DNA of 64,000 bases from Cliona cf. orientalis. Lineage: Eukaryota > Porifera > Demospongiae > Clionaida > Clionaidae. The position numbers and the translations under genes are program-made. Below the pieces are notes generated by a model that was given only the letters and a program-made list of their open reading frames with translations, ran no database searches and was not told where the DNA came from. The stretch covers positions 2,935,169 through 2,999,168 of the forward strand of contig OZ005701.1 in assembly GCA_963930775.1 (NCBI GenBank), written 5' to 3'. How positions within the stretch are numbered: position 1 is the first letter of the stretch; each line of letters opens with the position of its first letter. Shown piece by piece: positions 24,657 to 35,965 of this stretch.

Positions 24657-24957
24657 TGTAGTGTTTGCAATTATCCATGTTTACATCCTGAGTTATATTT
24701 ACTTCCTGGTGTAATTATTAGTGATGTAATCATTGTCATTCGGGCCATGCGCCTTAGCGCATACGGTCCCTTTTGTTTCTAGCGCCCTGCGCAGCCGGTT
24801 CTTTTGTTCTTCTGTATCACATAATATAGTGTATTGTGCATGCATAACTATTCTATCTTGGAGTCTCAATAATATATGTTCTGTGTGCTAAGTGAAATAT
24901 ACGTCGCGTGCAGCAAGCAACTAGGTATATAACTGGTAACTATACGAGAACGTTACA
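24657..24957 (+). repeat. 5' LTR
   Basis: 301 bp, TG...CA ends, followed directly by the primer-binding site. By family logic it would hold the promoter. I did not identify a decisive TATA box. Confidence 0.97.
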
Positions 24958-24969
24958 TTGGCGACGAGG

Positions 24970-27900
24970 ATGTCTGACGATGATCCACCAGCTGACCCCT
25001 CGGCGACAAGCTCTAGCTCTTCTTCGGGCTCTGGCTCTGGGTCTGGTTCTGGAGCTATAGTGACTGCTGCTGCACCTATCGCATTACACGGAGTGGCCTC
25101 GCCATTTGATGGGACGAGGGAAGAGTGGGAAGACTATGCTGAACGTCTAGAGAACTATTTCATCGCAAATGATATTAAAGACCCAGTAAAGCAACGAGCG
25201 ATCCTACTGAATTGTGTGGGAGCTTCTACGTATCGTCTAATCAAGACCCTATCGTTGCCTGGGAAGCCAAGTGATCTCTCATTCGCTGACTTGGTCCAGA
25301 AAGTGAAGACGCACTTCAACCCAAAGCCCTCCGTCACCATCAAGCGTTACGAGTTCAACACACGCAAACAGAAGCCGGGAGAATCCGTTGCAGAATACAT
25401 AGCAGCCTTGCGTAAGATCGCAGAGCACTGCGACTACGGCTCGAGTCTAAACGACATGCTCAGGGATCGGCTTGTGTGTGGAACGTCAGATGAACGTGTA
25501 CAGCGTCGTTATCTCCAGGAATCAACACTGACGTATGCAACTGCCAGGGACATGGCTCTAGCCTCAGAGACCGCTGAGAAGGACTCAAAACGTTTGCACG
25601 AGACCAGTAGTGAAATAACCCCAGCGCATCAAGAGAAAGCCGAAGTACTGAAAGTCACCCCGAAGCCCACAAAGATGCGAGGTGGAGCATCGAGAGGAAC
25701 ACAGAACGATTGCTACCGCTGTGGTGGGAAGCACTCACCTGCCACTTGTAAATTCAAGAGTTATGAATGTCACTACTGCCACAAAAAAGGACACATTGCC
25801 ACAGCGTGTCGAAAGAGAAAGGCACAGTCGAAACGCGAGTCGGAACAAGACGCACGAGCTCATCGAGTCGAAGAAGAATGCACGGGAGACGAAAGTCCCA
25901 ACGAGTACATGTTATACCGAGTTAGCTGTGGATCATCCAAACCACTCACTGTGGAAGTTACGCTCAACAAACAAGCAGTTAGGATGGAAGTTGACACAGG
26001 CGCATCGGTGTCACTGATGGGGGAAGAGTCGTTTCAGACACTTCTGCAGAGAGGAGCTGTAATACGACCAGCAAATATTAGACTGTCAACGTACACAGGG
26101 GAGGCCATTCAGGTGGTGGGAACAGCAGATGTGGAAGTTCAACACAACGGTCAAACTGTTACCCTACCTCTCATTATCACTCGTGGTTCAGGCCCCTCTT
26201 TGCTTGGTCGCAACTGGTTGTCTACCCTCAAATTGGATTGGAACAGTATTTTCCAGGTGAAAACGGCTCTCACACTGCAAGAATTGCTGGAGACCCACAG
26301 CGAAGTGTTCGAAGAGAAGCTCGGAAAAGTCAAAGGCACTACAGCAAAGATCCACGTCGAGCCAGACGCTATGCCGAGATTTTTCAAAGCGCGATCCGTT
26401 CCATTCACCATGCAACAGAAAGTTGAGAAGGAGCTCGAAAGACTCCAAGAGCAAGGCATAATCGAGCCTATACAGTTCTCGGACTGGGCTGCGCCGATAG
26501 TCCCAGTAACAAAACCCGATGGAAGCGTCCGCATTTGCGGGGATTACAAAGTTACGGTAAATCGTGTCGCAAAATTGGACAAGTATCCTATCCCCAAAAT
26601 CGACGACTTGTTCACGTCACTATCCGGCGGCAAACGTTTCACAAAACTCGATTTATCGCACGCATACCAGCAAATCGAGCTGGACGAGGATTCCCGTCAA
26701 TTCGCAACAATCAGTACGCACAAAGGTCTGTTTCGATATAACAGACTACCGTTCGGCATCGCATCGGCTCCGTCCATATTCCAACGCATAATGGACAATC
26801 TCCTACAGGGGATACCGGGTGTCTGTGTTTATATCGACGACATCTTGGTCACAGGTCATACATCGGCAGAGCACCTGGACCATCTGGCGGAAGTACTACG
26901 CAGACTCCAGAAGGCGGGGATGAAATTGAAAAGAGCAAAGTGTGAATTTTTCCTGCCATCTGTCGACTACATAGGCCACACCATCAGTGCAGACGGTTTA
27001 CACACATCAAAAGCAAAGGTGGAAGCTATCCTCAAAGCACCAGCACCAAAGAATGTGGGAGAGCTGAGGTCCTTTTTAGGGCTTGTTAATTATTACGGGA
27101 AATTCCTCCCTGATCTAGCCACGACCCTGTCTCCACTCTACGAGCTGCTGCAGAAAACCACGAAATGGACTTGGGGCCGGAGACAAAGAGAGGCTTTTGC
27201 AGCCGTCAAAGACCTGTTGAGATCACCTCAAGTATTAGTGCACTACGATCAGAAGTTGCCACTTATCCTTGCCTGTGATGCGTCCCCCTATGGGGTGGGC
27301 GCAGTCTTGTCGCACCGAATGCCTACAGGAGACGAAAGACCGATCGCATTTGCCTCACGCACCCTCACAACAGTTGAACGAAAATATTCGCAGCTAGACA
27401 AGGAGGCGCTAGCTTTGATATTCGGGGTCCGCAAGTATCACCAGTACCTGTATGGCAGACATTTCGAGCTAAAAACAGATCACAAACCGTTGGTACACAT
27501 CTTCAGCGAAACAAAAGCTACCACAGTTCTGGCCGCGGGACGAATTCAGCGATGGGCTATCACCTTAGGAGCCTACAGCTACACTATCCGATACAAGAAA
27601 GGCGAAGAAAACGCAAACGCCGACGCCTTGAGTAGGCTGCCATTGCACAAGGGGCATAAGGATCCTCCAGCCCCAGCAGAGGTTGTACACCTTATGGAAT
27701 ATCTCAACACCTCACCTGTGACGAGCACACAGATCAGGAATTGGACAGAGCAGGACACGCATCTGTCAAAGGTGAAATACTGGATTCAAAGAGGATGGCC
27801 GGATGAACAGCCGAGAGAGAAGGAGCTGCATCCATACTATAGGAAAAGGTACGACTTAACAGTAGAAGATGGTTGCATTGTATGGGGTAGTCGGGTGGTG

Positions 27901-29115
27901 ATCCCCAGTAAGGGAAGAGGGCAGGTTAAGAAAATGCTGCACCAGGGACACCCCGGAATAGACAGAATGAAACGTCTGGCAAGGGGATACATGTGGTGGC
28001 CTGGGGTAGATCAGGAGCTGGAAGAGTATGTAAAAACATGTGGAACTTGTCAAATCAATCGTAAGACACCTCCAGTACTTCCATTACACCCTTGGGCATG
28101 GCCAAACAAACCCTGGTCACGTGTGCATATTGATTATTGTGGCCCATATCAAGGAAAAATGTTTCTACTAATGATTGATGCTCACTCTAAATGGTTAGAG
28201 GTGCATATGACCAGTTCATCCACATCAGCAACTACAATTTCCTTGTTAAGAAAGTCGTTTGCCACGTTGGGTTTGCCAGATGTTATTGTATCAGATAATG
28301 CCACTAACTTTACCAGTGAAGAATTCGAAATTTTTCTAAAGAAAAATGGTATTAAGCACCTTAAGACTCCACCGTACCATCCAGCCTCGAACGGTATAGC
28401 GGAGAGGGCCGTTCAGACTTTTAAGTCTGGAATGCGGAAGCTAAAGGAAGGCACACTTGACACAAAAGTAGCTCGTTTCCTGTTCACTTATAGAGTCACT
28501 CCACAGAGTAGCACGGGAGTGTCTCCCTCAGAATTAATGTTTGGAAGGAAAGTTCGAACACACTTGGATTCGTTACGTCCAGATCTGGCGAGAAAGGTCC
28601 GCTTGAGTCAAGAACGACAGAAACGTGGACAAGATAGTCATGCTAGACAGAGAAACTTTGTTATTGGGGAAGCGGTATATGCTCGTAACTATGGACCTGG
28701 AGAAGTGTGGTTGCCAGGCAAAGTGACGAATATTCAAGGCTCTACTCTGCACACAGTTTTGTTGAGAGATGGTCGAAGTGTTCGCCGTCACACAGATCAA
28801 TTAAGGTCTCGAGTAGAGAGCAAGAATGCTACTGAAAATGGAGCACGAAGTAATGACGATTTTGAATACTCAGTTACTCAAGACTCGCAGGAATCGCCTT
28901 CACCTGATGAGACTACAAGTGAACAGGAACCTGAATCGACCGATCCTCCGGAGAATACAGAACCTGATAACTTGCCTGGTCCCCCTCCTGAGGATCCCAC
29001 TGATCCTGCTTCAGAGGATCCAACTGATCCTGCTTCAGAGGACAACACTGGTCCTCGTCGTTCAGGTCGTTCCAGAAAACCGCCAGAACGGTATGGATAC
29101 CACAGTGAGAACTGA
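24970..29115 (+). CDS. Gag-Pol polyprotein of Ty3/Gypsy element
   Basis: Single uninterrupted frame of 1381 residues from ATG at 24970 (MSDDDPPADPS). The open frame extends 12 nt upstream without another ATG. Order: Ser/Gly-rich N-terminus and Gag; two zinc knuckles (CYRCGGKHSPATC and CHYCHKKGHIATAC); aspartic protease with DTGA at about residue 342; reverse transcriptase with YIDD at 621-624; RNase H (ACDASPYGVGAVL, then TDHKPL); H2C2 domain (HQGHPGIDRMKRL ... CGTC); integrase core D1055, D1109, E1145 (DD35E); and a Pro/Glu/Asp-rich C-terminal tail with a short repeated DPTDPASED unit. RT-RNaseH-IN order is diagnostic of Ty3/Gypsy. Gag and Pol are fused without a frameshift. The GC-richer codon use differs from the AT-rich surroundings. 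Probably recently active. Confidence 0.97.
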   Translation: MSDDDPPADPSATSSSSSSGSGSGSGSGAIVTAAAPIALHGVASPFDGTREEWEDYAERLENYFIANDIKDPVKQRAILLNCVGASTYRLIKTLSLPGKPSDLSFADLVQKVKTHFNPKPSVTIKRYEFNTRKQKPGESVAEYIAALRKIAEHCDYGSSLNDMLRDRLVCGTSDERVQRRYLQESTLTYATARDMALASETAEKDSKRLHETSSEITPAHQEKAEVLKVTPKPTKMRGGASRGTQNDCYRCGGKHSPATCKFKSYECHYCHKKGHIATACRKRKAQSKRESEQDARAHRVEEECTGDESPNEYMLYRVSCGSSKPLTVEVTLNKQAVRMEVDTGASVSLMGEESFQTLLQRGAVIRPANIRLSTYTGEAIQVVGTADVEVQHNGQTVTLPLIITRGSGPSLLGRNWLSTLKLDWNSIFQVKTALTLQELLETHSEVFEEKLGKVKGTTAKIHVEPDAMPRFFKARSVPFTMQQKVEKELERLQEQGIIEPIQFSDWAAPIVPVTKPDGSVRICGDYKVTVNRVAKLDKYPIPKIDDLFTSLSGGKRFTKLDLSHAYQQIELDEDSRQFATISTHKGLFRYNRLPFGIASAPSIFQRIMDNLLQGIPGVCVYIDDILVTGHTSAEHLDHLAEVLRRLQKAGMKLKRAKCEFFLPSVDYIGHTISADGLHTSKAKVEAILKAPAPKNVGELRSFLGLVNYYGKFLPDLATTLSPLYELLQKTTKWTWGRRQREAFAAVKDLLRSPQVLVHYDQKLPLILACDASPYGVGAVLSHRMPTGDERPIAFASRTLTTVERKYSQLDKEALALIFGVRKYHQYLYGRHFELKTDHKPLVHIFSETKATTVLAAGRIQRWAITLGAYSYTIRYKKGEENANADALSRLPLHKGHKDPPAPAEVVHLMEYLNTSPVTSTQIRNWTEQDTHLSKVKYWIQRGWPDEQPREKELHPYYRKRYDLTVEDGCIVWGSRVVIPSKGRGQVKKMLHQGHPGIDRMKRLARGYMWWPGVDQELEEYVKTCGTCQINRKTPPVLPLHPWAWPNKPWSRVHIDYCGPYQGKMFLLMIDAHSKWLEVHMTSSSTSATTISLLRKSFATLGLPDVIVSDNATNFTSEEFEIFLKKNGIKHLKTPPYHPASNGIAERAVQTFKSGMRKLKEGTLDTKVARFLFTYRVTPQSSTGVSPSELMFGRKVRTHLDSLRPDLARKVRLSQERQKRGQDSHARQRNFVIGEAVYARNYGPGEVWLPGKVTNIQGSTLHTVLLRDGRSVRRHTDQLRSRVESKNATENGARSNDDFEYSVTQDSQESPSPDETTSEQEPESTDPPENTEPDNLPGPPPEDPTDPASEDPTDPASEDNTGPRRSGRSRKPPERYGYHSEN

Positions 29116-29181
29116 ACTTATTTTTTTAGTTAATTTTTGTGATTAGTTACTGAGTTGTGTGGATCCCTTATTTGTAAACTT

Positions 29182-29193
29182 AGGAGGGAGGAT
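29182..29193 (+). other. Polypurine tract
   Basis: AGGAGGGAGGAT lies immediately 5' of the 3' LTR, the position at which plus-strand DNA synthesis is primed in LTR retrotransposons. Confidence 0.85.
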
Positions 29194-29494
29194 TGTAGTG
29201 TTTGCAATTATCCATGTTTACATCCTGAGTTATATTTACTTCCTGGTGTAATTATTAGTGATGTAATCATTGTCATTCGGGCCATGCGCCTTAGCGCATA
29301 CGGTCCCTTTTGTTTCTAGCGCCCTGCGCAGCCGGTTCTTTTGTTCTTCTGTATCACATAATATAGTGTATTGTGCATGCATAACTATTCTATCTTGGAG
29401 TCTCAATAATATATGTTCTGTGTGCTAAGTGAAATATACGTCGCGTGCAGCAAGCAACTAGGTATATAACTGGTAACTATACGAGAACGTTACA
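29194..29494 (+). repeat. 3' LTR
   Basis: 301 bp, reads the same as the 5' LTR, followed by the ATAAT target duplication and then satellite sequence. Confidence 0.97.
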
Positions 29495-32400
29495 ATAATG
29501 TATAGCTGACCACCTATTCTGTTACAATTTTGCATCTAGTGAGTTCTGCATCGGATTATACTTGTCTTATCAGTGTTCCCACTAATCACAGCCCCTTCAT
29601 TGAAGCTGCAGCAGTTAGTGAACATCAACAAAATGTCTGATAATGTATAGCTGCCAACCTAATCTGTTACAACTTTGCATCTAGTGAATACTGCATCCAA
29701 TTATACTTGTCTCATCAGTGTTTCCACTAACCACAGCCCCTTTGTTGAAGCTGCGGCAGTTAGTGAACATCAACAAAATGGCTCATAATGCATAGCTGAC
29801 CACATAATCTGTTACAACTTTGCATCTAGTGCGTACTGCATATAATTATGCTTGTCTCATCAGTGTTTCCACTAACCACAGCCCCCTCGTTGAAGCTGCG
29901 GCAGTTAGTGAACATCAATAAAATGGCTCATAATGCATAGCTGACCACATAATCTGTTGCCACTTTGCATCTAGTGAGTACTGCATCTAATTATGCTTGT
30001 CTCATCAGTGTTTCCACTAACCACAGCCCATTCGTTGAAGCTGCGGCAGTTAGTGAACATCAACAAAATGGCTCATAATGCATAGCTGCCCACCTAATCT
30101 GTTGCCACTTTGCATCTAGTGAGTACTGCATCTAATTTTGCTTGTCTCATCAGTGTTTCCACTAACCACAGCCCCTTCGTTGAAGCTGCGGCAGTTAGTG
30201 AACATCAACAAAATGGCTCATAATGCATAGCTGCCCACCTAATCTGTTGCCACTTTGCATCTAGTGAGTACTGCATCGAATTTTGCTTGTCTCATCAGTG
30301 CTTCCACTAACCACAGCCCCTTCGTTGAAGCTGCGGCAGTTAGTGAACATCAACAAAATGGCTCATAATGCATAGCTGCCCACCTAATCTGTTGCCACTT
30401 TGCATCTAGTGAGTACTGCATCTAATTTTGCTTGTCTCATCAGTGTTTCCACTAACCACAGCCCCTTCGTTGAAGCTGCGGCAGTTAGTGAACATCAACA
30501 AAATGGTTCATAATGCATAGCTGACAACCTAATCTGTTACAATTTTACATCTAGTGAGTACTGCGTCTAAATAATAATATTATACTTGTCTCATCAGTGT
30601 TTCCACTAACCACAGCCCCTTTGTTGAAGCTGCGGCAGTTAGTGAACATCAACAAAATGGCTCATAATGCATAGCTGCCCACCTAATCTGTTGCCACTTT
30701 GCATCTAGTGAGTACTGCATCGAATTTTGCTTGTCTCATCAGTGTTTCCACTAACCACAGCCCCCTCGTTGAAGCTGCAGCAGTTAGTGAACATCAATAA
30801 AATGGCTCATAATGCATAGCTGACCACATAATCTGTTACAACTTTGCATCTAGTGCGTACTGCATATAATTATGCTTGTCTCATCAGTGTTTCCACTAAC
30901 CACAGCTCCCTCGTTGAAGCTGCGGCAGTTAGTGAACATCAATAAAATGGCTCATAATGCATAGCTGACCACATAATCTGTTGCCACTTTGCATCTAGTG
31001 AGTACTGCATCTAATTTTGCTTGTCTCATCAGTGTTTCCACTAACCACAGCCCCCTCGTTGAAGCTGCAGCAGTTAGTGAACATCAATAAAATGGCTCAT
31101 AATGCATAGCTGACCACATAATCTGTTACAACTTTGCATCTAGTGCGTACTGCATATAATTATGCTTGTCTCATCAGTGTTTCCACTAACCACAGCCCCC
31201 TCGTTGAAGCTGCGGCAGTTAGTGAACATCAATAAAATGGCTCATAATGCATAGCTGACCACATAATCTGTTGCCACTTTGCATCTAGTGAGTACTGCAT
31301 CTAATTTTGCTTGTCTCATCAGTGTTTCCACTAACCACAGCCCCCTCGTTGAAGCTGCGGCAATTAGTGAACATCAACAAAATGGCTCATAATGCATAGC
31401 TGCCCACCTAATCTGTTACAACTTTGCATCTAGTGAATACTGCATCCAATTATGCTTGTCTCATCAGTGTTTCCACTAACCACAGCCCCTTCGTTGAAGC
31501 TGCGGCAGTTAGTGAACATCAACAAAATGGCTCATAATGCATAGCTGCCCACCTAATCTGTTGCCACTTTGCATCTAGTGAGTACTGCATCGAATTTTGC
31601 TTGTCTCATCAGTGTTTCCACTAACCACAGCCCCTTCGTTGAAGCTGCGGCAGTTAGTGAACATCAACAAAATGGCTCATAATGCATAGCTGCCCACCTA
31701 ATCTGTTGCCACTTTGCATCTAGTGAGTACTGCATCTAATTTTGCTTGTCTCATCAGTGTTTCCACTAACCACAGCCCCTTCGTTGAAGCTGCGGCAGTT
31801 AGTGAACATCAACAAAATGGCTCATAATGCATAGCTGACAACCTAATCTGTTACAATTTTACATCTAGTGAGTACTGCGTCTAAATAATAATATTATACT
31901 TGTCTCATCAGTGTTTCCACTAACCACAGCCCCTTTGTTGAAGCTGCGGCAGTTAGTGAACATCAATAAAATGGCTCATAATGTATAGCTGACCACCTAT
32001 TCTGTTACAATTTTGCATCTAGTGAGTTCTGCATCGGATTATACTTGTCTTATCAGTGTTCCCACTAATCACAGCCCCTTCATTGAAGCTGCAGCAGTTA
32101 GTGAACATCAACAAAATGTCTGATAATGTATAGCTGCCAACCTAATCTGTTACAACTTTGCATCTAGTGAATACTGCATCCAATTATGCTTGTCTCATCA
32201 GTGTTTCCACTAACCACAGCCCCTTCGTTGAAGCTGCGGCAGTTAGTGAACATCAACAAAATGGCTCATAATGCATAGCTGCCCAACTAATCTGTTGCCA
32301 CTTTGCATCTAGTGAGTACTGCATCGAATTTTGCTTGTCTCATCAGTGTTTCCACTAACCACAGCCCCCTCGTTGAAGCTGCGGCAGTTAGTGAACATCA

Positions 32401-35400
32401 ACAAAATGGCTCATAATGCATAGCTGCCCACCTAATCTGTTGCCACTTTGCATCTAGTGAGTACTGCATCTAATTTTGCTTGTCTCATCAGTGTTTCCAC
32501 TAACCACAGCCCCTTCGTTGAAGCTGCGGCAGTTAGTGAACATCAACAAAATGGCTCATAATGCATAGCTGCCCACCTAATCTGTTGCCACTTTCGTTGA
32601 AGCTGCGGCAGTTAGTGAACATCAACAAAATGGCTCATAATGCATAGCTGCCCACCTAATCTGTTGCCACTTTTGCATCTAGTGAATACTGCATCCAATT
32701 ATGCTTGTCTCATCAGTGTTTCCACTAACCACAGCCCATTCGTTGAAGCTGCGGCAGTTAGTGAACATCAACAAAATGGCTCATAATGCATAGCTGCCCA
32801 CCTAATCTGTTGCCACTTTGCATCTAGTGAGTACTGCATCTAATTTTGCTTGTCTCATCAGTGTTTCCACTAACCACAGCCCCCTCGTTGAAGCTGCGGC
32901 AGTTAGTGAACATCAACAAAATGGCTCATAATGCATAGCTGCCCACCTAATCTGTTGCCACTTTCAAATTGCATCTAGTGAGTACTGCATCTAATTTTGC
33001 TTATCTCATCAGTGTTTCCACTAACCACAGCCCCTTCGTTGAAGCTGCGGCAGTTAGTGAACATCAACAAAATGGCTCATAATGCATAGCTGCCCACCTA
33101 ATCTGTTGCCACTTTCGTTGAAGCTGCGGCAGTTAGTGAACATCAACAAAATGGCTCATAATGTATAGCTGCCCACCTAATCTGTTGCCACTTTTGCATC
33201 TAGTGAGTACTGCATCTAATTTTGCTTGTCTCATCAATGTTTCCACTAACCACAGCCCCTTCGTTGAAGCTGCGGCAGTTAGTGAACATCAATAAAATGG
33301 CTCATAATGCATAGCTGCCCACCTAATCTGTTGCCACTTTGCATCTAGTGAGTACTGCATATAATTATGCTTGTCTCATCAGTGTTTCCACTAACCACAG
33401 CCCCTTCGTTGAAGCTGCGGCAGTTAGTGAACATCAATAAAATGGCTCATAATACATAGCTGACCACCTAATCTGTTACAAGTTTGCATCTAGTGAGTAC
33501 TGCATCCGATTATGCTTGTCTTATCAGTGTTTCCTCTAACCACAGCCCCTTCGTTGAAGCTGCGGCAGTTAGTGAACATCAATAAAATGTCTCATAATGC
33601 ATAGCTGACCACCTAATCTGTTACAACTTTGCATCTAGTGAGTTCTGCATCCGATTATACTTGTCTTATCAGTGTTCCCACTAACCACAGCCCCTTCATT
33701 GAAGCTGCGGCAGTTAGTGAACATCAATAAAATGGCTCATAATACATAGCTGACCACCTAATCGGTTACAAGTTTGCATCTAGTGAGTACTGCATCCGAT
33801 TATGCTTGTCTTATCAGTGTTCCCACTAACCACAGCCCCTTCATTGAAGCTGCGGCAGTTAGTGAACATCAATAAAATGGCTCATAATACATAGCTGACC
33901 ACCTAATCTGTTACAAGTTTGCATCTAGTGAGTACTGCATCCGATTATGCTTGTCTTATCAGTGTTTCCTCTAACCACAGCCCCTTCGTTGAAGCTGCGG
34001 CAGTTAGTGAACATCAATAAAATGTCTCCTAATGCATAGCTGACCACATAATCTGTTACAACTTTGCATCTAGTGCGTCCTGCATCTAATTATGCTTGTC
34101 TCATCAGTGTTTCCACTAACCACAGCCCCCTCGTTGAAGCTGCGGCAGTTAGTGAACATCAATAAAATGGCTCATAATGCATAGCTGACCACATAATCTG
34201 TTATAACTTTGCATCTAGTGAGTACTACATCTAATTATGTTGGTCTCATCAGTGTTTCCACTAACCACAGCCCCCTCGTTGAAGCTGCGGCAGTTAGTGA
34301 ACATCAATAAAATGTCTCACAATGCATAGCTGACCACCTAATCTGTTACCACTTTGCATCTAGTGAGTACTGCATCTAATTTTGCTTGTCTCATCAATGT
34401 TTCCACTAACCACAGCCCCTTCGTTGAAGCTGCGGCAGTTAGTGAACATCAATAAAATGGCTCACAATGCATAGCTGCCCACCTAATCTGTTGCCACTTT
34501 GCATCTAGTGCGTACTGCATCTAATTATGCTCGTCTCATCAGTGTTTCCACTAACCACAGCCCCCTCGTTGAAGCTGCGGCAGTTAGTGAACATCAATAA
34601 AATGTCTCATAATGCATAGCTGACAACCTAGCCTCTGTTACAATTTTACATCTAGTGAGTACTGCGTCTAAATAATAATAATATACTTGTCTCATCAGTG
34701 TTTCCACTAACCACAGCCCCTTCGTTGAAGCTGCGGCAGTTAGTGAACATCAATAAAATGGCTCATAATGCATAGCTGACCACCTAATCTGTTACAACTT
34801 TGCATCTAGTGAGTAGTGCATCCGATTATACTTGTCTTATCAGTGTTTCCACTAACCACAGCCCCTTCTTTGAAGCTGCGGCAGTTAGTGAACATCAATA
34901 AAATGTCTCATAATGCATAGCTGACCACATAATCTGTTACAACTTTGCATCTAGTGCGTACTGCATCTAATTATGCTCGTCTCATCAGTGTTTCCACTAA
35001 CCACAGCCCCCTCATTGAAGCTGCGGCAGTTAGTGAACATCAATAAAATGTCTCATAATGCATAGCTGACAACCTAGCCTCTGTTACAATTTTACATCTA
35101 GTGAGTACTGCGTCTAAATAATAATAATATACTTGTCTCATCAGTGTTTCCACTAACCACAGCCCCTTCGTTGAAGCTGCGGCAGTTAGTGAACATCAAT
35201 AAAATGGCTCATAATGCATAGCTGACCACCTAATCTGTTACAATTTTGCATCTAGTGAGTAGTGCATCCGATTATACTTGTCTTATCAGTGTTTCCACTA
35301 ACCACAGCCCCTTCTTTGAAGCTGCGGCAGTTAGTGAACATCAATAAAATGTCTGATAATGCATAGCTGACCACCTAATCTGTTACAACTTTGCATCTAG

Positions 35401-35965
35401 TGCGTACTGCATCTAATTATGCTCGTCTCATCAGTGTTTCCACTAACCACAGCCCCCTCGTTGAAGCTGCGGCAGTTAGTGAACATCAATAAAATGTCTC
35501 ATAATGCATAGCTGACAACCTAGCCTCTGTTACAATTTTACATCTAGTGAGTACTGCGTCTAAATAATAATAATATACTTGTCTCATCAGTGTTTCCACT
35601 AACCACAGCCCCTTCGTTGAAGCTGCGGCAGTTAGTGAACATCAATAAAATGGCTCATAATGCATAGCTGACCACTTAATCTGTTACAACTTTGCATCTA
35701 GTGAGTAGTGCATCCGATTATACTTGTCTTATCAGTGTTTCCACTAACCACAGCCCCTTCTTTGAAGCTGCGGCAGTTAGTGAACATCAATAAAATGTCT
35801 GATAATGCATAGCTGACCACCTAATCTGTTACATCCTTGCACCTAGTGAGTATTGCATCTGATTATGCTTGTCTCATCAGTGTTTCCACTAACCACAGCC
35901 CCTTCGTCGAAGCTGCGGCAGTTAGTGAACATCAATAAAATGTATAGCTGACCACCTAATCTGTT
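29495..35965 (-). repeat. Satellite array, right block, part 2
   Basis: About 44 further monomers. Up to about 32.3 kb the 2483-bp higher-order repeat continues in phase with part 1 (markers at 29829, 30300, 30573 and 31887 after subtracting 4843 bp). At 32.59 and 33.11 kb two truncated monomers share the junction GCCACTTTCGTTGAAG. The last part has a different unit: a three-monomer repeat of exactly 446 bp marked by AAATAATAATAATA at 34670, 35116 and 35562. The array ends within a monomer near 35965. Confidence 0.97.

Larger units (their letters stand above)
24657..29494 (+). mobile_element. Full-length Ty3/Gypsy LTR retrotransposon
   Basis: A 4838-bp element with 301-bp LTRs (24657-24957 and 29194-29494), both beginning TGTAGTG and ending GTTACA; I see no differences between them. 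The insertion is flanked by the 5-bp target duplication ATAAT (24652-24656 and 29495-29499). A tRNA primer-binding-site candidate (TTGGCGACGAGG) starts directly after the 5' LTR. A purine tract (AGGAGGGAGGAT) ends at 29193 next to the 3' LTR. Removing element plus duplication (4843 bp) restores the 2483-bp satellite period exactly, so it inserted into an already formed array. One intact gag-pol ORF lies inside. Confidence 0.98.

Noticed and set aside
24958-24969. TTG start of the gag-pol frame
   Set aside because: The open frame runs through the primer-binding site to the LTR end. The first ATG is at 24970.
17130-35965. CRISPR-like array
   Set aside because: The whole 145-bp unit is conserved, not short repeats with unique spacers. 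It is a eukaryotic satellite.
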